Positions 17,680 through 26,820 are shown, counted from the first letter of the stretch. The stretch is 64,000 bases of DNA from Chthoniobacter sp. (GCA_021414005.1 JAIOPH010000016.1:1-64000); one strand, 5' to 3'. Translations and numbers: made by a program. The notes: a model not told the origin generated them from the sequence alone.

Positions 17680-18357
17680 CTACTGGCCGAGCGGCTTCCA
17701 GCGCTTCAGGCCCGTGTCGCCCGTCTTATTGGTGTAGGCGTCGGTATTGGTTTCCGGCATGTAGCGAATGGTGGCCACATGGGTGTCAGCATAGAGAGCA
17801 TTAATCAGCCCGCGGCTGGCGTGGGTGCCGAGCTTTGTGCTGCTCGTGGGCTCGGGCAGGGTGACGGGAGCATTGGCGAGGCCGGTAAAGGTAGGAGCAG
17901 CGGGTGCGGAGGAATCCATGAACGGAGCCATGACAATGAGTTGGGAGCTGGAGGCGAGGCGGGACCAGTTGCCGTCCCATGCGGGTTTGGCGGTCTGAGT
18001 GAGGATGTTGACATTCACACCATAGCTCACGGGGATAACGGAGGCGCTGCCTTGGTTGCCGAGTGGGCGTTTATCGAATGGGGATTTAAATGAACCCCAA
18101 TTGGTGACGTATTTGGCTTGGAGGAGTTCCGGCCAAAATTTGCCGTTGGCGTCGGGAGCGGACGAAAAAATCTGGTCGTCGTTGTCCGTCAGATAAGATG
18201 CGATACCGAGTCCAAATTGCCGCAAATTGTTCAAGTCTGCGGTCGCATTGGCCCCCTCTTTAACCTTGCTGTAAACCGGCATGGCGATAGCAGCGAGGAT
18301 GGCGATGATGCTGATGACGACGAGGAGCTCAATGAGGGTGAACGCGGATTTTTTCAT
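17680..18357 (-). CDS. Pseudopilin-like protein with prepilin signal (N-methylation motif)
   Basis: The protein starts MKKSAFTLIELLVVISIIAI, a textbook type IV/type II secretion prepilin N-terminus: cleavage before Phe6, Glu at +5 of the mature chain, then a hydrophobic helix. The remaining 200 residues form a soluble head with DNLRQFG-type spacing (ATADLNNLRQFGLGIASYLTDND) and GLINALYADTHVATIRY near the end. Both are common in the large pseudopilin-like families of Planctomycetes and Verrucomicrobia, such as DUF1559-like proteins. The gene stands alone with no secretion machinery nearby, so its pilus or secretion system is encoded elsewhere. Confidence 0.85.
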   Translation of the reverse strand: MKKSAFTLIELLVVISIIAILAAIAMPVYSKVKEGANATADLNNLRQFGLGIASYLTDNDDQIFSSAPDANGKFWPELLQAKYVTNWGSFKSPFDKRPLGNQGSASVIPVSYGVNVNILTQTAKPAWDGNWSRLASSSQLIVMAPFMDSSAPAAPTFTGLANAPVTLPEPTSSTKLGTHASRGLINALYADTHVATIRYMPETNTDAYTNKTGDTGLKRWKPLGQ

Positions 18358-18487
18358 AATGCAATGGGGTGCAGCGAAGACTAGAACGCACCTGCCGCAG
18401 TGTCGAGGGGCTTTGCATGCACGGCGGCGAATCCTGCCGCGCGATTGTCACTTGCCAAGGTGGGAGACCGCCTTTCCACTCGCGCGC

Positions 18488-19567
18488 ATGTCGAAAATCC
18501 TGCTCCTCACCGCCGGCTATGGCGAGGGCCACAATGCCGCCGCGCGCGGGCTGCACACCGCGCTGTCCGAGCGTGGTGCGGACGCCGAGATCATCGACCT
18601 TTTCGCGCTCAGCAGCGGCGTATTCTACGAGCGGTCGCGGCGCGACTACCTCGCGCTGATCAACCGCGCTCCCCGCGTCTGGGCGGCCATCTTCACGCTC
18701 ATCCACCATCTCCCACTCGTCCCCCTCACCCTTCCGTTTTTGGGCAAAATGCGGCGCACCCTCGCCGCTTTGCTCGCCGAAAAACAGCCCATCGCTGTGG
18801 TTTCCGTCTATCCCGTTTACGCCTACCTCATTCGCCAGCTTTTCCCCGACCCGGCCGCGCGGCCCTTCGCCTTTCACACCGTGGTCACCGATTCCATCAC
18901 CATCAACTCTGTCTGGCACCGCGCGCCGAGCGACACCTACCTCGTCCCGAATGACGCCAGCGCCGCTGTGATGGCCCGTGCCGGCGTGCCACGGACCAAG
19001 TTGCGCGTGCTCGGCTTTCCCGTACCCCCGCGTTTCTCCCGCGACCGCCCAGCCCGCCCCGCCCCACCACCGCCGCGCGTGCTCTACATGATCAATGCCG
19101 GCCACGACCAAGCCCCCGCGATCGTCGCCCGACTGCTCCAGATTCCTGGTCTCCACCTCACCGTCGCCTATGGCCGCGACGAAGCGCTGCGCCAGCGCAT
19201 CGAAACCGCCGCCGCGGGGCGTCCGGTCGAGTTGCACGGCTGGACGCCGCGGATGCCAGAGCTGCTCATGACCCACCACCTGCTTATTGGCAAAGCGGGC
19301 GGTGCCACCGTGCAGGAGAGCATCGCCGCCGGCACGCCCATGCTCATCACGCAGGTGGTGCCGGGGCAGGAGGAGGGAAACGCGCGGCTGCTTTTTGAAA
19401 ACGAATGCGGCGCGCTCTGCCCGACCGCCGAAGCCCTCGCCACGAAAATCGAGAGCCTCTTTGCGCACGACGCCGCTGGCTGGCAGCAGTGGGCGCGAAA
19501 CATTGCGCGGCTCGCGCGGCCAGACGCCGCCTTGCAGATCGCGGACTTCGTGCTGGCGAAAGAATAG
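18488..19567 (+). CDS. MGDG synthase / diacylglycerol glycosyltransferase-like protein
   Basis: The 359-residue protein resembles the monogalactosyldiacylglycerol synthase and processive diacylglycerol glucosyltransferase family (MurG-like GT28 fold). The N-terminal domain shows KILLLTAGYGEGHNAAARGL, the family loop that binds the lipid acceptor, then SVYPVYAYLIRQLF and VVTDSITINSVWH. The C-terminal domain ends in GKAGGATVQESIAAGTPMLI and VVPGQEEGNARLL, the nucleotide-sugar binding site. It probably transfers a hexose from UDP-sugar to diacylglycerol at the inner membrane. The start at 18488 gives the expected N-terminus; longer upstream readings are not conserved-looking. It converges on the heptose kinase gene with six bases between. 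Confidence 0.85.
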   Translation: MSKILLLTAGYGEGHNAAARGLHTALSERGADAEIIDLFALSSGVFYERSRRDYLALINRAPRVWAAIFTLIHHLPLVPLTLPFLGKMRRTLAALLAEKQPIAVVSVYPVYAYLIRQLFPDPAARPFAFHTVVTDSITINSVWHRAPSDTYLVPNDASAAVMARAGVPRTKLRVLGFPVPPRFSRDRPARPAPPPPRVLYMINAGHDQAPAIVARLLQIPGLHLTVAYGRDEALRQRIETAAAGRPVELHGWTPRMPELLMTHHLLIGKAGGATVQESIAAGTPMLITQVVPGQEEGNARLLFENECGALCPTAEALATKIESLFAHDAAGWQQWARNIARLARPDAALQIADFVLAKE

Positions 19568-19573
19568 GCAGAC

Positions 19574-20572
19574 TCAGCTCTGGAAGCTGGCCAGCAGCTC
19601 CGCCGGAGTGACGGTTGCGGTGCCGAGTTTGCCGACGACGATGCCGCTGGCGTGGTTGGCCAGTTCGGCGGCTTCCGCGGTGCTCGCGCCGGCGCTGAGG
19701 GCGAGGGTGAAAAGCGCGATGACGGTGTCGCCCGCGCCGCTCACGTCGAAGACTTTCTGCGCGCGGGTCGGCGCGTGGCAGGGCGGGGCGTCGGGGCGGA
19801 AGAGCATCAAGCCCTGTTCGCCGAGGGTGATGAGCAGATTGTCCGTGTTCCATTTTTCCGCGAGGAGGCGGCCGACCTCGAGGAGCGCGGTGTCTTCGCT
19901 CGGCGGGTCCACGGGCTCACTCGCCGGCCGGCCGGCGCTGGCAAAGGCTTCGGCGCGGTTCGGCTTGATGGCGGTGACATGCCGCCAGGCGAGCGGGTTG
20001 TGCGGATTGGGATCGACGGCGAGGATTTTCCCGGCGCGGTGCGCGCGCTCGCAGATGGCCGCGGCGAAGTCCGCCGAGAACATCCCCTTTCCGTAGTCCT
20101 CGATGATGATGGCGTCGATCTCCGGCAGCAGCGCATCGAGCTGCGCGAGCGCGGCGGCGGCGTGCTCGGGCTGGAGGGCCTGCTTTTTCTCGCGGTCGAT
20201 CCGCACGACGTGCTGGTGGCGGGCGATGATGCGCGTTTTCACCACGGTCTGGTAGCAGGCGTGGGACTGGACGGCCTCGACATTGATCCCCTCGCCCGTG
20301 AGCAGCGCCCGGAGCTGGTCGGCGTGCAGGCCGGTGCCGGTGACGCCCATGATGCGCACGCCGCGGGAAAACTCCGCGAGGTTGCGGGCCACGTTGGCCG
20401 CTCCGCCGGGGAAGTATTCCTCCTTCACGATCTCGACCACGGGCACCGGCGCCTCCGGCGAAATGCGCGAGACTTTTCCCCAGAGGAACTCATCGAGCAT
20501 GAGGTCGCCGATGACGAGGAGGCGCTTGGTGGGAAAGGCGGCGAGGAGTTGCGAGACGCGGTCGGGGTTCAT
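19574..20572 (-). CDS. PfkB-family kinase, likely heptose-7-phosphate kinase (HldA/RfaE1 type)
   Basis: The 332-residue protein has the PfkB features of the first domain of HldE: LLVIGDLMLDEFLWGKVSRI, SPEAPVPVVEI, FPGGAANVARNLAEF and the ATP/catalytic signature DVSGAGDTVIALFTLAL. HldA phosphorylates D-glycero-D-manno-heptose 7-phosphate at position 1 for lipopolysaccharide core sugars. Here the adenylyltransferase domain of bifunctional HldE is absent, so a separate HldC-type enzyme would be needed. It lies 15 bases after a deoxyhypusine-synthase-like gene, forming a two-gene operon. The kinase fold is certain; the heptose substrate is inferred from similarity. Confidence 0.85.
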   Translation of the reverse strand: MNPDRVSQLLAAFPTKRLLVIGDLMLDEFLWGKVSRISPEAPVPVVEIVKEEYFPGGAANVARNLAEFSRGVRIMGVTGTGLHADQLRALLTGEGINVEAVQSHACYQTVVKTRIIARHQHVVRIDREKKQALQPEHAAAALAQLDALLPEIDAIIIEDYGKGMFSADFAAAICERAHRAGKILAVDPNPHNPLAWRHVTAIKPNRAEAFASAGRPASEPVDPPSEDTALLEVGRLLAEKWNTDNLLITLGEQGLMLFRPDAPPCHAPTRAQKVFDVSGAGDTVIALFTLALSAGASTAEAAELANHASGIVVGKLGTATVTPAELLASFQS

Positions 20573-20587
20573 GCGAAAAGGGAGGGC

Positions 20588-21532
20588 TCAGCCGGCCAGT
20601 TCTTCGGTCACCGCGGCGAAGAGCAGCGGGATCATCAGCTCGTGGTGCCCCACGAGGTAGAAGCCCTGACCGCCGAGCTTGGTCGGGCGCCGCTGAACGT
20701 TTTCGGACGGACGGTAGTGGCGCGTCATGTCAAAGGTCGCGGTGGTGAAGCGCTCGACTTTGTGGCCGAGGTTGCGGGCGATGGTCAGAGCCTTGAGGAA
20801 AACCTCGGGCATGATGACGGCGCTGCCGACGTTCAGGACGACGCCGCCCTCGAGCTGCGCGCAGACGGCGGCGAAAATCTGGAAGTCGCGGTAGCTGGCC
20901 TCGCCGAGCACCGCGCCGCTGGTGGTGGGGTGCTGGTGGATGATGTCCGTGCCGATGGCGATGTGGGCCGTGACGGGCAGATCGAGCGCCGCGCCGGTGG
21001 CGAGGATGGACAGGCCGAGATTCGGGAACTGCGCGGCGATGGCCGCCTCGCCCAGCGCGCGGCCCGCGCCGAGCCCGCGCGCCACGCCGTCGGCCAGCGC
21101 GGCATTCATGCGGCGGCCCGTTTCATCCACCATCCCGAAGCTGCCGTCGTCGAGCCCGCGCTGCACGTCCTCGCTGGTCTCGCCCTGGTAGCACAGCTCG
21201 AAGTCGTGAATCGCGCCCGCGCCGTTGAAGGCGACGGCGTGCAGTAGCCCGCGGCGCATGGCGTCCACAAAGATCGGGTTGAGGCCGACCTTGATGGAAT
21301 GCGCGCCCATCATCAGCACCACCGGGCGCTGGTTCCGCACGGCGTCCGCCATCGCCGCGACCGTCTTTTTGAAATCCTGCACCGCGAGAAAGTCCGGCAG
21401 CGCCGCGAGGAAGGCGCGCAACGAAGCACCGGCAACATGCGGCGTCGCGAAGGCGTCGGCGTTCACTTTGTTCGCGCGTTCCGCGACCGGGTAGGTGCGG
21501 ATTTTGGCGAAATCGAGGGGCGCGAATTTCAT
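20588..21532 (-). CDS. Deoxyhypusine synthase-like protein of unknown function
   Basis: The 314-residue protein has a Rossmann-like NAD-binding pattern reminiscent of the deoxyhypusine synthase family: PVVLMMGAHSIKVGLNPIFV, LLHAVAFNGAGAIHDFELCY, GSFGMVDETGRRMNAALADG and VLNVGSAVIMPEVFLKAL. Bacteria lack the eIF5A substrate, and bacterial members are thought to act on polyamines or unknown compounds. The start at 21532 (MKFAPLDFAKIRTYP) is preferred over 21601, which adds a basic, unconserved leader. It is the first gene of a pair with the heptose-kinase-like gene, so a role in sugar or envelope metabolism is possible. The family call is moderately sure, the function unknown. Confidence 0.6.
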   Translation of the reverse strand: MKFAPLDFAKIRTYPVAERANKVNADAFATPHVAGASLRAFLAALPDFLAVQDFKKTVAAMADAVRNQRPVVLMMGAHSIKVGLNPIFVDAMRRGLLHAVAFNGAGAIHDFELCYQGETSEDVQRGLDDGSFGMVDETGRRMNAALADGVARGLGAGRALGEAAIAAQFPNLGLSILATGAALDLPVTAHIAIGTDIIHQHPTTSGAVLGEASYRDFQIFAAVCAQLEGGVVLNVGSAVIMPEVFLKALTIARNLGHKVERFTTATFDMTRHYRPSENVQRRPTKLGGQGFYLVGHHELMIPLLFAAVTEELAG

Positions 21533-21619
21533 CGCCGGATTGCGGGGAAAGGCGACAAGAGTGTCAATGCGGAATGCGGTTTTTACCGCACGACATCGCA
21601 CCGTTGCGCGCAGGGGGCG

Positions 21620-24157
21620 CTACTCGAAACGCTCCAATTCCTCCGCCGTCCATTCCGCGCCGCGGTCTTTGCTGGCCGCACGGACTTTGGTGACGGTGGC
21701 GGTTTCGACGATGGGCTGCTCGTGGCCGAAGGACCGGCGGATGTAGCTCAGCACTTGCGCCACGGATTCGTCGGGCAGGGCGGCGCCTAGGCCGGGCATG
21801 GCGAGCGTGTAATCCTTCCCCGCCACGGAGATGCGCCCGCCCACGCCGTGCAGCACGATGCGGATGAGCCGCGACTCCGGTCCCGCGACCCACTCCGAAC
21901 CCGCGAGCGGCGGCGCGAGACCCTCCTGGCCCTGGCCCTGCGGGAGATGGCACGCCGTGCAGATCGTGTTGTAGAGCGCCGCGCCTTTGGCCACGAATTC
22001 CTGCTGCGCCGCGGTCAGCGGCGGGGCTTTGACCTCGGGCGCGGCGCCGGGCTGGCCGGGCCAGGTGAAAAGGGCGGCGATCTTCCCGGCGCGTTCCTGC
22101 ACCGCGGCGTCGCGGGCGGCGGTCAGCCGGGCGAGGGCGGGCGGCGCGGCGGGCAGCTTGATGGGCTTCGCCTTCTTCGCGGGCGTCAAGCCATCGAGCA
22201 GCGCGAGCTGCTGCCACGCGGCCTTCGGCGGCGCGGCCGCGAGCGCGAGCAGCGCGTCGAGCCGCTCGGGCTGGCGTTCCTGGAGAATGCAGTGGACGAG
22301 CTGGCGGACCACCGTCTCGCGTCCGGGCGAAGTCTTCTCCCACTCGGGAGCGGCGAGGAGCGCCCGCAGAAACTCCAGCTCCCGTCCGCGCAAGCCCGAG
22401 AGCGCCGCGGTGCGGGCCAGCGGATTCTCCACATTCTTGGTCAGCACCGTGGCCATCACCGCCTCGGCGCTCGCGCCGCCGATCTCGCCCAGCGTGAGCA
22501 GGAGCTGGAGCTGCACGGCGGGCCTGCGGTCTTCGGCGTAGTCGAAAAGCTGCTTCGCGATCTTCGCGGAGCGTTTCGCCACCGGCTCCGTGATGCGCAG
22601 AACTGTGGCCTCCACCTTCCCGTCGGGATCGGGCCCATCGCCGTGCGACATTGCCTCTGCGCAATCGGGATAAATCTTCGCGAGGGTCCATGCTTTGGCG
22701 ATCCGCGCGAACGCGGGCTTCGCCCCCTTGGGGTGCAGCAGCGAGTCGAACCACGACGGCACCTCCCGAAAGTTCGGCAAGCCTCCCTCAAAGCGCTCCG
22801 CAATCAGCCGCTGCGCCGTGTCACGCCGCCAGCCATTCGGGCTCTCCAGTTCCTTCACAAGCTGCTCCACATCCGCCGCCGAGAGCTTCTCAAACTTCGG
22901 CCGTTTCCACCCCTCCGGCACCACCCGCCAAATGCGACCCTGATCCAGAGGCTGCTCCAGCTTTCGCGCGCCGTATTGCTCGCGCAGCCAGGGCGTGAGG
23001 TAGGTCACGTGCTGCACCATCCCGCGCGCCATGTCCACGATGTAGAGCGCGCCATCCGGGCCGTCGGACAGATTCACCGGGCGGAAGCGTTCGCTCGTGC
23101 TCGCGAGGAATTCCCGACCCTCGTAAGCGTCCCGCCCCATGATGCCGCCATCCTTCTCGGTCAACACAATCCGTTTCACGAGGTTCGCGGTCGGTTCCGT
23201 GGTAAAGGCGTTGCCCCGCACCTCCGCGGGGAAGGCGTCGCCGCGGTAGATGAGCGGTCCGCTGGCCGCGGTGAAATTCACCAGCTTCCCCGCGTCGTCC
23301 AGGATGCCTTTGCGATAGCCCCGATTCACCCCCGGCGTCACCCGCACGGGAAAGACCCGCTGGTTCTCGGTCACCTCCACATTCGCCGCCTCGCTCTCCT
23401 TGAAGTTCGGGTTGCGCGTGAGGTACGTGGAAGGCAGCAGATCGCACAGGAGCTGTTGCTCGCTCGTACTCGTGTAGATGCGCCCGAAGTCGTCCTGCGC
23501 GATCCCCCATTGCCCGTGGAAGACCGTGGGCTCGCGCACCACCACGTTGTTTCCGTGAAGCCGATACCGCCAGCTCGACTTCGCGCTGTAGTACCAGCCA
23601 TCCATCGCGAGCAGCAGCCCATTGGGCAGATGCTCCGGGTTGCCTCCGCCGGTGTAGTTCGGGATCAGCACCTCGTGGCTGTCGGCCACCAGATCGTGGT
23701 TCTCGTCCGGACACCACAGGACGTTCGGCGGCACACAGACCAGCGCCCCGCCTTTGCGCAGCGCGATCGCCCGGGGCATCACCACGTTGTCCAGAAAGAC
23801 CGTCCGCTTATCCATGCGCCCGTCGCCGTCGGTGTCCTCCAGCACCACCACGCGTCCATTGGGCGCATCCTCGCCCGTGCCGTCGGGATTGCGCATGTAG
23901 CCATTCATTTCCACCACCCAGAGCCGCCCGTTTTCATCCCACTGGATGGCCACCGGCGTCGAGATCATCGGCTCGCTCGCCACCAGCTCCACCTTGAAAC
24001 CCGGCGCGATGGAGAAGCTCTGCAGCATCTCCTCCGGCGAGAGCACCGTGGCCGGCGGCACCGGAATGTGGGCGGGGAAAGGCGGCATATCCTCCGCCGC
24101 GCGAGCGATTGATGGGAGGGCAGCGGCGCAGGCGAGCAGCAGGGCGGAGAGTTTCAT
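21620..24157 (-). CDS. PVC-type heme-binding protein: beta-propeller dehydrogenase-like, HEAT-like repeats, cytochrome c
   Basis: The 845-residue protein has a signal peptide (MKLSALLLACAAALPSIARA). A six-bladed sugar-dehydrogenase-like propeller follows, with VAIQWDENGRLWVVEMNGYM, LEDTDGDGRMDKRTVFLDNV and LSDGPDGALYIVDMARG. The middle is helical with HEAT-like repeats, and a C-terminal cytochrome c domain has heme motif CTACH and distal MPGLG. This architecture is widespread in Planctomycetes and Verrucomicrobia and is taken to oxidise an unknown, perhaps sugar-derived, substrate in the periplasm. The start at 24157 is chosen because it begins the signal peptide; an upstream ATG would bury it by 27 residues. 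Not linked in an operon with its neighbours. Confidence 0.88.
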   Translation of the reverse strand: MKLSALLLACAAALPSIARAAEDMPPFPAHIPVPPATVLSPEEMLQSFSIAPGFKVELVASEPMISTPVAIQWDENGRLWVVEMNGYMRNPDGTGEDAPNGRVVVLEDTDGDGRMDKRTVFLDNVVMPRAIALRKGGALVCVPPNVLWCPDENHDLVADSHEVLIPNYTGGGNPEHLPNGLLLAMDGWYYSAKSSWRYRLHGNNVVVREPTVFHGQWGIAQDDFGRIYTSTSEQQLLCDLLPSTYLTRNPNFKESEAANVEVTENQRVFPVRVTPGVNRGYRKGILDDAGKLVNFTAASGPLIYRGDAFPAEVRGNAFTTEPTANLVKRIVLTEKDGGIMGRDAYEGREFLASTSERFRPVNLSDGPDGALYIVDMARGMVQHVTYLTPWLREQYGARKLEQPLDQGRIWRVVPEGWKRPKFEKLSAADVEQLVKELESPNGWRRDTAQRLIAERFEGGLPNFREVPSWFDSLLHPKGAKPAFARIAKAWTLAKIYPDCAEAMSHGDGPDPDGKVEATVLRITEPVAKRSAKIAKQLFDYAEDRRPAVQLQLLLTLGEIGGASAEAVMATVLTKNVENPLARTAALSGLRGRELEFLRALLAAPEWEKTSPGRETVVRQLVHCILQERQPERLDALLALAAAPPKAAWQQLALLDGLTPAKKAKPIKLPAAPPALARLTAARDAAVQERAGKIAALFTWPGQPGAAPEVKAPPLTAAQQEFVAKGAALYNTICTACHLPQGQGQEGLAPPLAGSEWVAGPESRLIRIVLHGVGGRISVAGKDYTLAMPGLGAALPDESVAQVLSYIRRSFGHEQPIVETATVTKVRAASKDRGAEWTAEELERFE

Positions 24158-24357
24158 TGGGAAAGGCGGAGACTGTGCTCCCGGTCGCAGCGCGAGCCAA
24201 GGGTGAAGCACACCCGCCACTTCGCCTGCGGTCGCCAATCGGATGAAACGTCGTGACCCGGGAGCGCGAAAGTTTGCGCTCCGCGCCAGCTACCGGCGGC
24301 TCACCACTGGTGCGCCGGCGTGGTCCAGCGGCCGTCCACGACGACTTTCGTGAGCGG

Positions 24358-26175
24358 CTATCCGACCTTGGCGCTGGCGCGTTTGCGGCCGTTGGCGTCG
24401 AGGATTTTTTTGCGGAGACGGAGGCTTTTGGGGGTGACCTCCACGTATTCGTCGGGGGCGATGTATTCGAGGGAGCGCTCGAGGGTCATGACGAGCGGCG
24501 GGGAGAGGCTCACGCCTTTACCGTCACCGGTGCTGCGCATGTTGGAAAGTTTTTTGGCGCGGCAGGGGTTGACGGGCATGTCGTCGTTGCGGGCGTTTTC
24601 GCCGATGATCATGCCTTCATAGACTTCGGCCTGGGCACCGATGAAAAGCCGTCCGCGCTCCTGAATGGTTTCCAGCGAGTAGGCGGTGCTGATGCCCTGC
24701 TCCATGGCGATGAGGACGCCGTTGTTGCGGGTCGGGATGTCGCCTTTGTGGGGGCCGTATTCGAGGAAAATGTGGGACATGATGCCGTGGCCCTTGGTGG
24801 CGTTGACGAGGTCGGTCTCGAAGCCGATGAGGCCGCGGGTGGGGACGACGGCCTGGACGGTGACGCTGTGGGGATTGTGCTCCATGTGGGTGATGTCGGC
24901 TTTGCGGCCGGCGAGGGACTGGAGGATGTCGCCGAGGTATTCGTTGGGGACATCGACGTAGAGGGTCTCCATGGGCTCGAGGAGGTCGCCGCGGTCATCG
25001 CGCTGGAAGATGACCTCGGGGCGGGAGACGAGGATCTCAAAGCCTTCGCGGCGCATTTGCTCGACGATGATGGCGATCTGCATTTCGCCACGGGCCTGGA
25101 TTTCAAAGTGGCCGGCGGTGTCGGTGTCGCTGAAGAGAATGGAGACGTTCGTGCGGGTCTCGCGGACGAGGCGCTCGCGGACCTGGCGGGCGGTGAGGAG
25201 TTTGCCTTCGCGACCGGCGAGGGGGCCGTCGTTGATGCAAATCTTCATGGTGATGGTGGGCGGATCGATGTCCACGAAGGGGATAGGGAGGCGCTCCTCG
25301 GTGTCGGTGATGGTCTCGCCGATGTAGGCGTCCTCGAAGCCGCAGAGGCCGATGATGTCGCCGGAGCTGGCATTTTTGAGTTCGACTTTGGCGAGGCCGA
25401 CGTGGCCGAAAAGGGCGGTGACGTTGGCGCGTTCGCGGCGTCCGTCCTTGTTGATGCGGACGACGCTGTCGCCGACTTTCACGCGCCCGCTGATGATGCG
25501 CCCGTAGGCGATGCGGCCGAGGTAGTCGGAGTAGTCGAGGTTCGAGATGAGCATCTGGAAATACTGCACGTCGCTCGCGGCGGGCGGCGGGATGTGTTTC
25601 ACGATGGCCTCGAAAAGAGGCTCCATGGTGGAGCTTTCCTCGTGGATCTCCTTCATGGCGTAGCCGTCGCGGGCGGAGGCGTAGATGACGGGGAAGTCGA
25701 GCTGGATGTCGGTGGCGTTCAGTTCCATGAAGAGCTCGAAAACCATGTCGAGGACCTTGTGCGGGCGGGCGTTTTCGCGGTCGATCTTGTTGATGACGAC
25801 GATGGGCTTGGCACCATTGGCGAGCGCTTTTTTCAAGACGAACTTCGTCTGCGCCTGCGGGCCGTCGTAGGCATCGACGACGAGAAGCACGCCATCGATC
25901 ATCTTCATGATGCGCTCAACTTCGCCGCCAAAGTCGGCGTGGCCGGGGGTGTCCACGATGTTCACATGGTAGTCGTGCCATTTGAAGGCAGCGTTCTTGG
26001 CCTTGATGGTGATGCCTTTTTCCCGCTCGAGGTCCATGGAGTCCATGATGCGGATCTCGGAGGACTTGGCTTCGTTGGCGCGGAAGGTGCCAGCTTGCTT
26101 GAGAAGCTGGTCCACGAGGGTGGTCTTGCCGTGATCGACGTGTGCGATGATGGCGATGTTGCGAATGTGGTCCAT
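24358..26175 (-). CDS. typA: Translational GTPase TypA/BipA
   Basis: TypA is a ribosome-binding GTPase of the EF-G family involved in ribosome assembly and stress adaptation. The 605-residue length matches the family when translation starts at MDHIRNIA (26175); the longer frame to 26244 adds 23 residues without family likeness. The G motifs are IIAHVDHGKTTL (G1), EKGITIKAKN (G2 region), VDTPGHADFGGEV (G3) and INKIDRENARP (G4). The C-terminal domain ends normally (SLRLRKKILDANGRKRA). Stop codon is TAG, which shows that TAG acts as a stop in this genome. Confidence 0.97.
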   Translation of the reverse strand: MDHIRNIAIIAHVDHGKTTLVDQLLKQAGTFRANEAKSSEIRIMDSMDLEREKGITIKAKNAAFKWHDYHVNIVDTPGHADFGGEVERIMKMIDGVLLVVDAYDGPQAQTKFVLKKALANGAKPIVVINKIDRENARPHKVLDMVFELFMELNATDIQLDFPVIYASARDGYAMKEIHEESSTMEPLFEAIVKHIPPPAASDVQYFQMLISNLDYSDYLGRIAYGRIISGRVKVGDSVVRINKDGRRERANVTALFGHVGLAKVELKNASSGDIIGLCGFEDAYIGETITDTEERLPIPFVDIDPPTITMKICINDGPLAGREGKLLTARQVRERLVRETRTNVSILFSDTDTAGHFEIQARGEMQIAIIVEQMRREGFEILVSRPEVIFQRDDRGDLLEPMETLYVDVPNEYLGDILQSLAGRKADITHMEHNPHSVTVQAVVPTRGLIGFETDLVNATKGHGIMSHIFLEYGPHKGDIPTRNNGVLIAMEQGISTAYSLETIQERGRLFIGAQAEVYEGMIIGENARNDDMPVNPCRAKKLSNMRSTGDGKGVSLSPPLVMTLERSLEYIAPDEYVEVTPKSLRLRKKILDANGRKRASAKVG

Positions 26176-26322
26176 GTCGATGTCCTGATAAGTGTCGTTG
26201 TGCAAAAGGGCGCGGAATATGGGGGTGGTGGTGGGATGCGTCAATGGGGGATAAAGCGAAGGTTGCGCGTCGAAAGGCGGGCAATATTTTCGCGGGCATG
26301 GCTGCTGACTCGGGGCTCATGA

Positions 26323-26544
26323 ACTGATGTCCGTAACGGAAAACGCGACGCGCATTTTACGATCCCGACACTGCGGGTCTATCTACTGCTCGAATAGGAG
26401 CGGGTGGCGGCAGTGGTCTGGCGGCGCGGGGAGGAGGGATTCGCCCGCGAAGTATATGACGGACTCGACGCCGTGATCGCGCTGCCGGAGATCGAGGCGC
26501 GGCTGCCGCTGGCCGAAGCCTATGAAGCGGTGCGCTTTGCTTGA
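26323..26544 (+). pseudogene. Uma2-family (DUF820) C-terminal remnant broken by an amber codon
   Basis: A plus-strand frame reads FTIPTLRVYLLLE, then TAG (26395-26397), then ERVAAVVWRRGEEGF, VYDGLDAVIALPEIEARLPL and AEAYEAVRFA before a TGA. This resembles the C-terminal half of Uma2 proteins, PD-(D/E)XK-fold proteins usually about 190 residues long, which carry the pattern IPSLREYLL, then R..V.V.RR and LP.....LPL...Y. The N-terminal half with the nuclease residues is absent, a TGA lies in frame at 26320, and the TAG interrupts the rest. It is therefore a decayed copy. Such genes are often present in many copies per genome. Confidence 0.6.
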
Positions 26545-26604
26545 CCGCGCGGAAAGGGCAGCGTAAGCACTGCGCTCCACTTACCAAATATCATCTCTAT
26601 TTCT

Positions 26605-26760
26605 ATGGGCCAGCAAACAAACAAGATCCAAAAACGCCGTCGTCGCCTCGCTTATCTCGAACGCAAAAAGGCGAAGGCCAAGGCTCCGGTGAAGCCCAAG
26701 GCAGTGAGGAAAAAGGCGGCTCCCAAGAAAGCGGCCGCGACGGTTCCGGCGGCGGAATAA
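26605..26760 (+). CDS. Small Lys/Arg/Ala-rich basic protein (51 residues)
   Basis: The frame encodes MGQQTNKIQKRRRRLAYLER followed by KKAKAKAPVKPKAVRKKAAP and KKAAATVPAAE. The basic head and the KAPVKPK/KKAAPKK tail resemble histone H1-like or ribosome-associated peptides. The composition, with Lys, Arg and Ala making up well over half of the residues, and the clean start and stop between two genes argue for a real gene; I have an impression of similar short basic proteins in Verrucomicrobia but cannot name a family. It lies 60 bases before an NYN-domain RNase gene in the same direction. Binding to nucleic acid is inference from charge. Confidence 0.65.
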   Translation: MGQQTNKIQKRRRRLAYLERKKAKAKAPVKPKAVRKKAAPKKAAATVPAAE

Positions 26761-26820
26761 GCGCGGTGCCGGCGCACCCGCCCGGCGGCGAAACTCGGGC
26801 GGCCATCAGCCTCGGATCGG

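Noticed and set aside
21569..21580. TGCGGAATGCGG as another heptamer array
   Set aside because: Fewer than two full units and no inverted arm; chance is likely at this GC content.
24301..24348. Short minus-strand peptide KVVVDGRWTTPAHQW after typA
   Set aside because: It reads like a protein tail but is too short to support, and no upstream frame leads into it.
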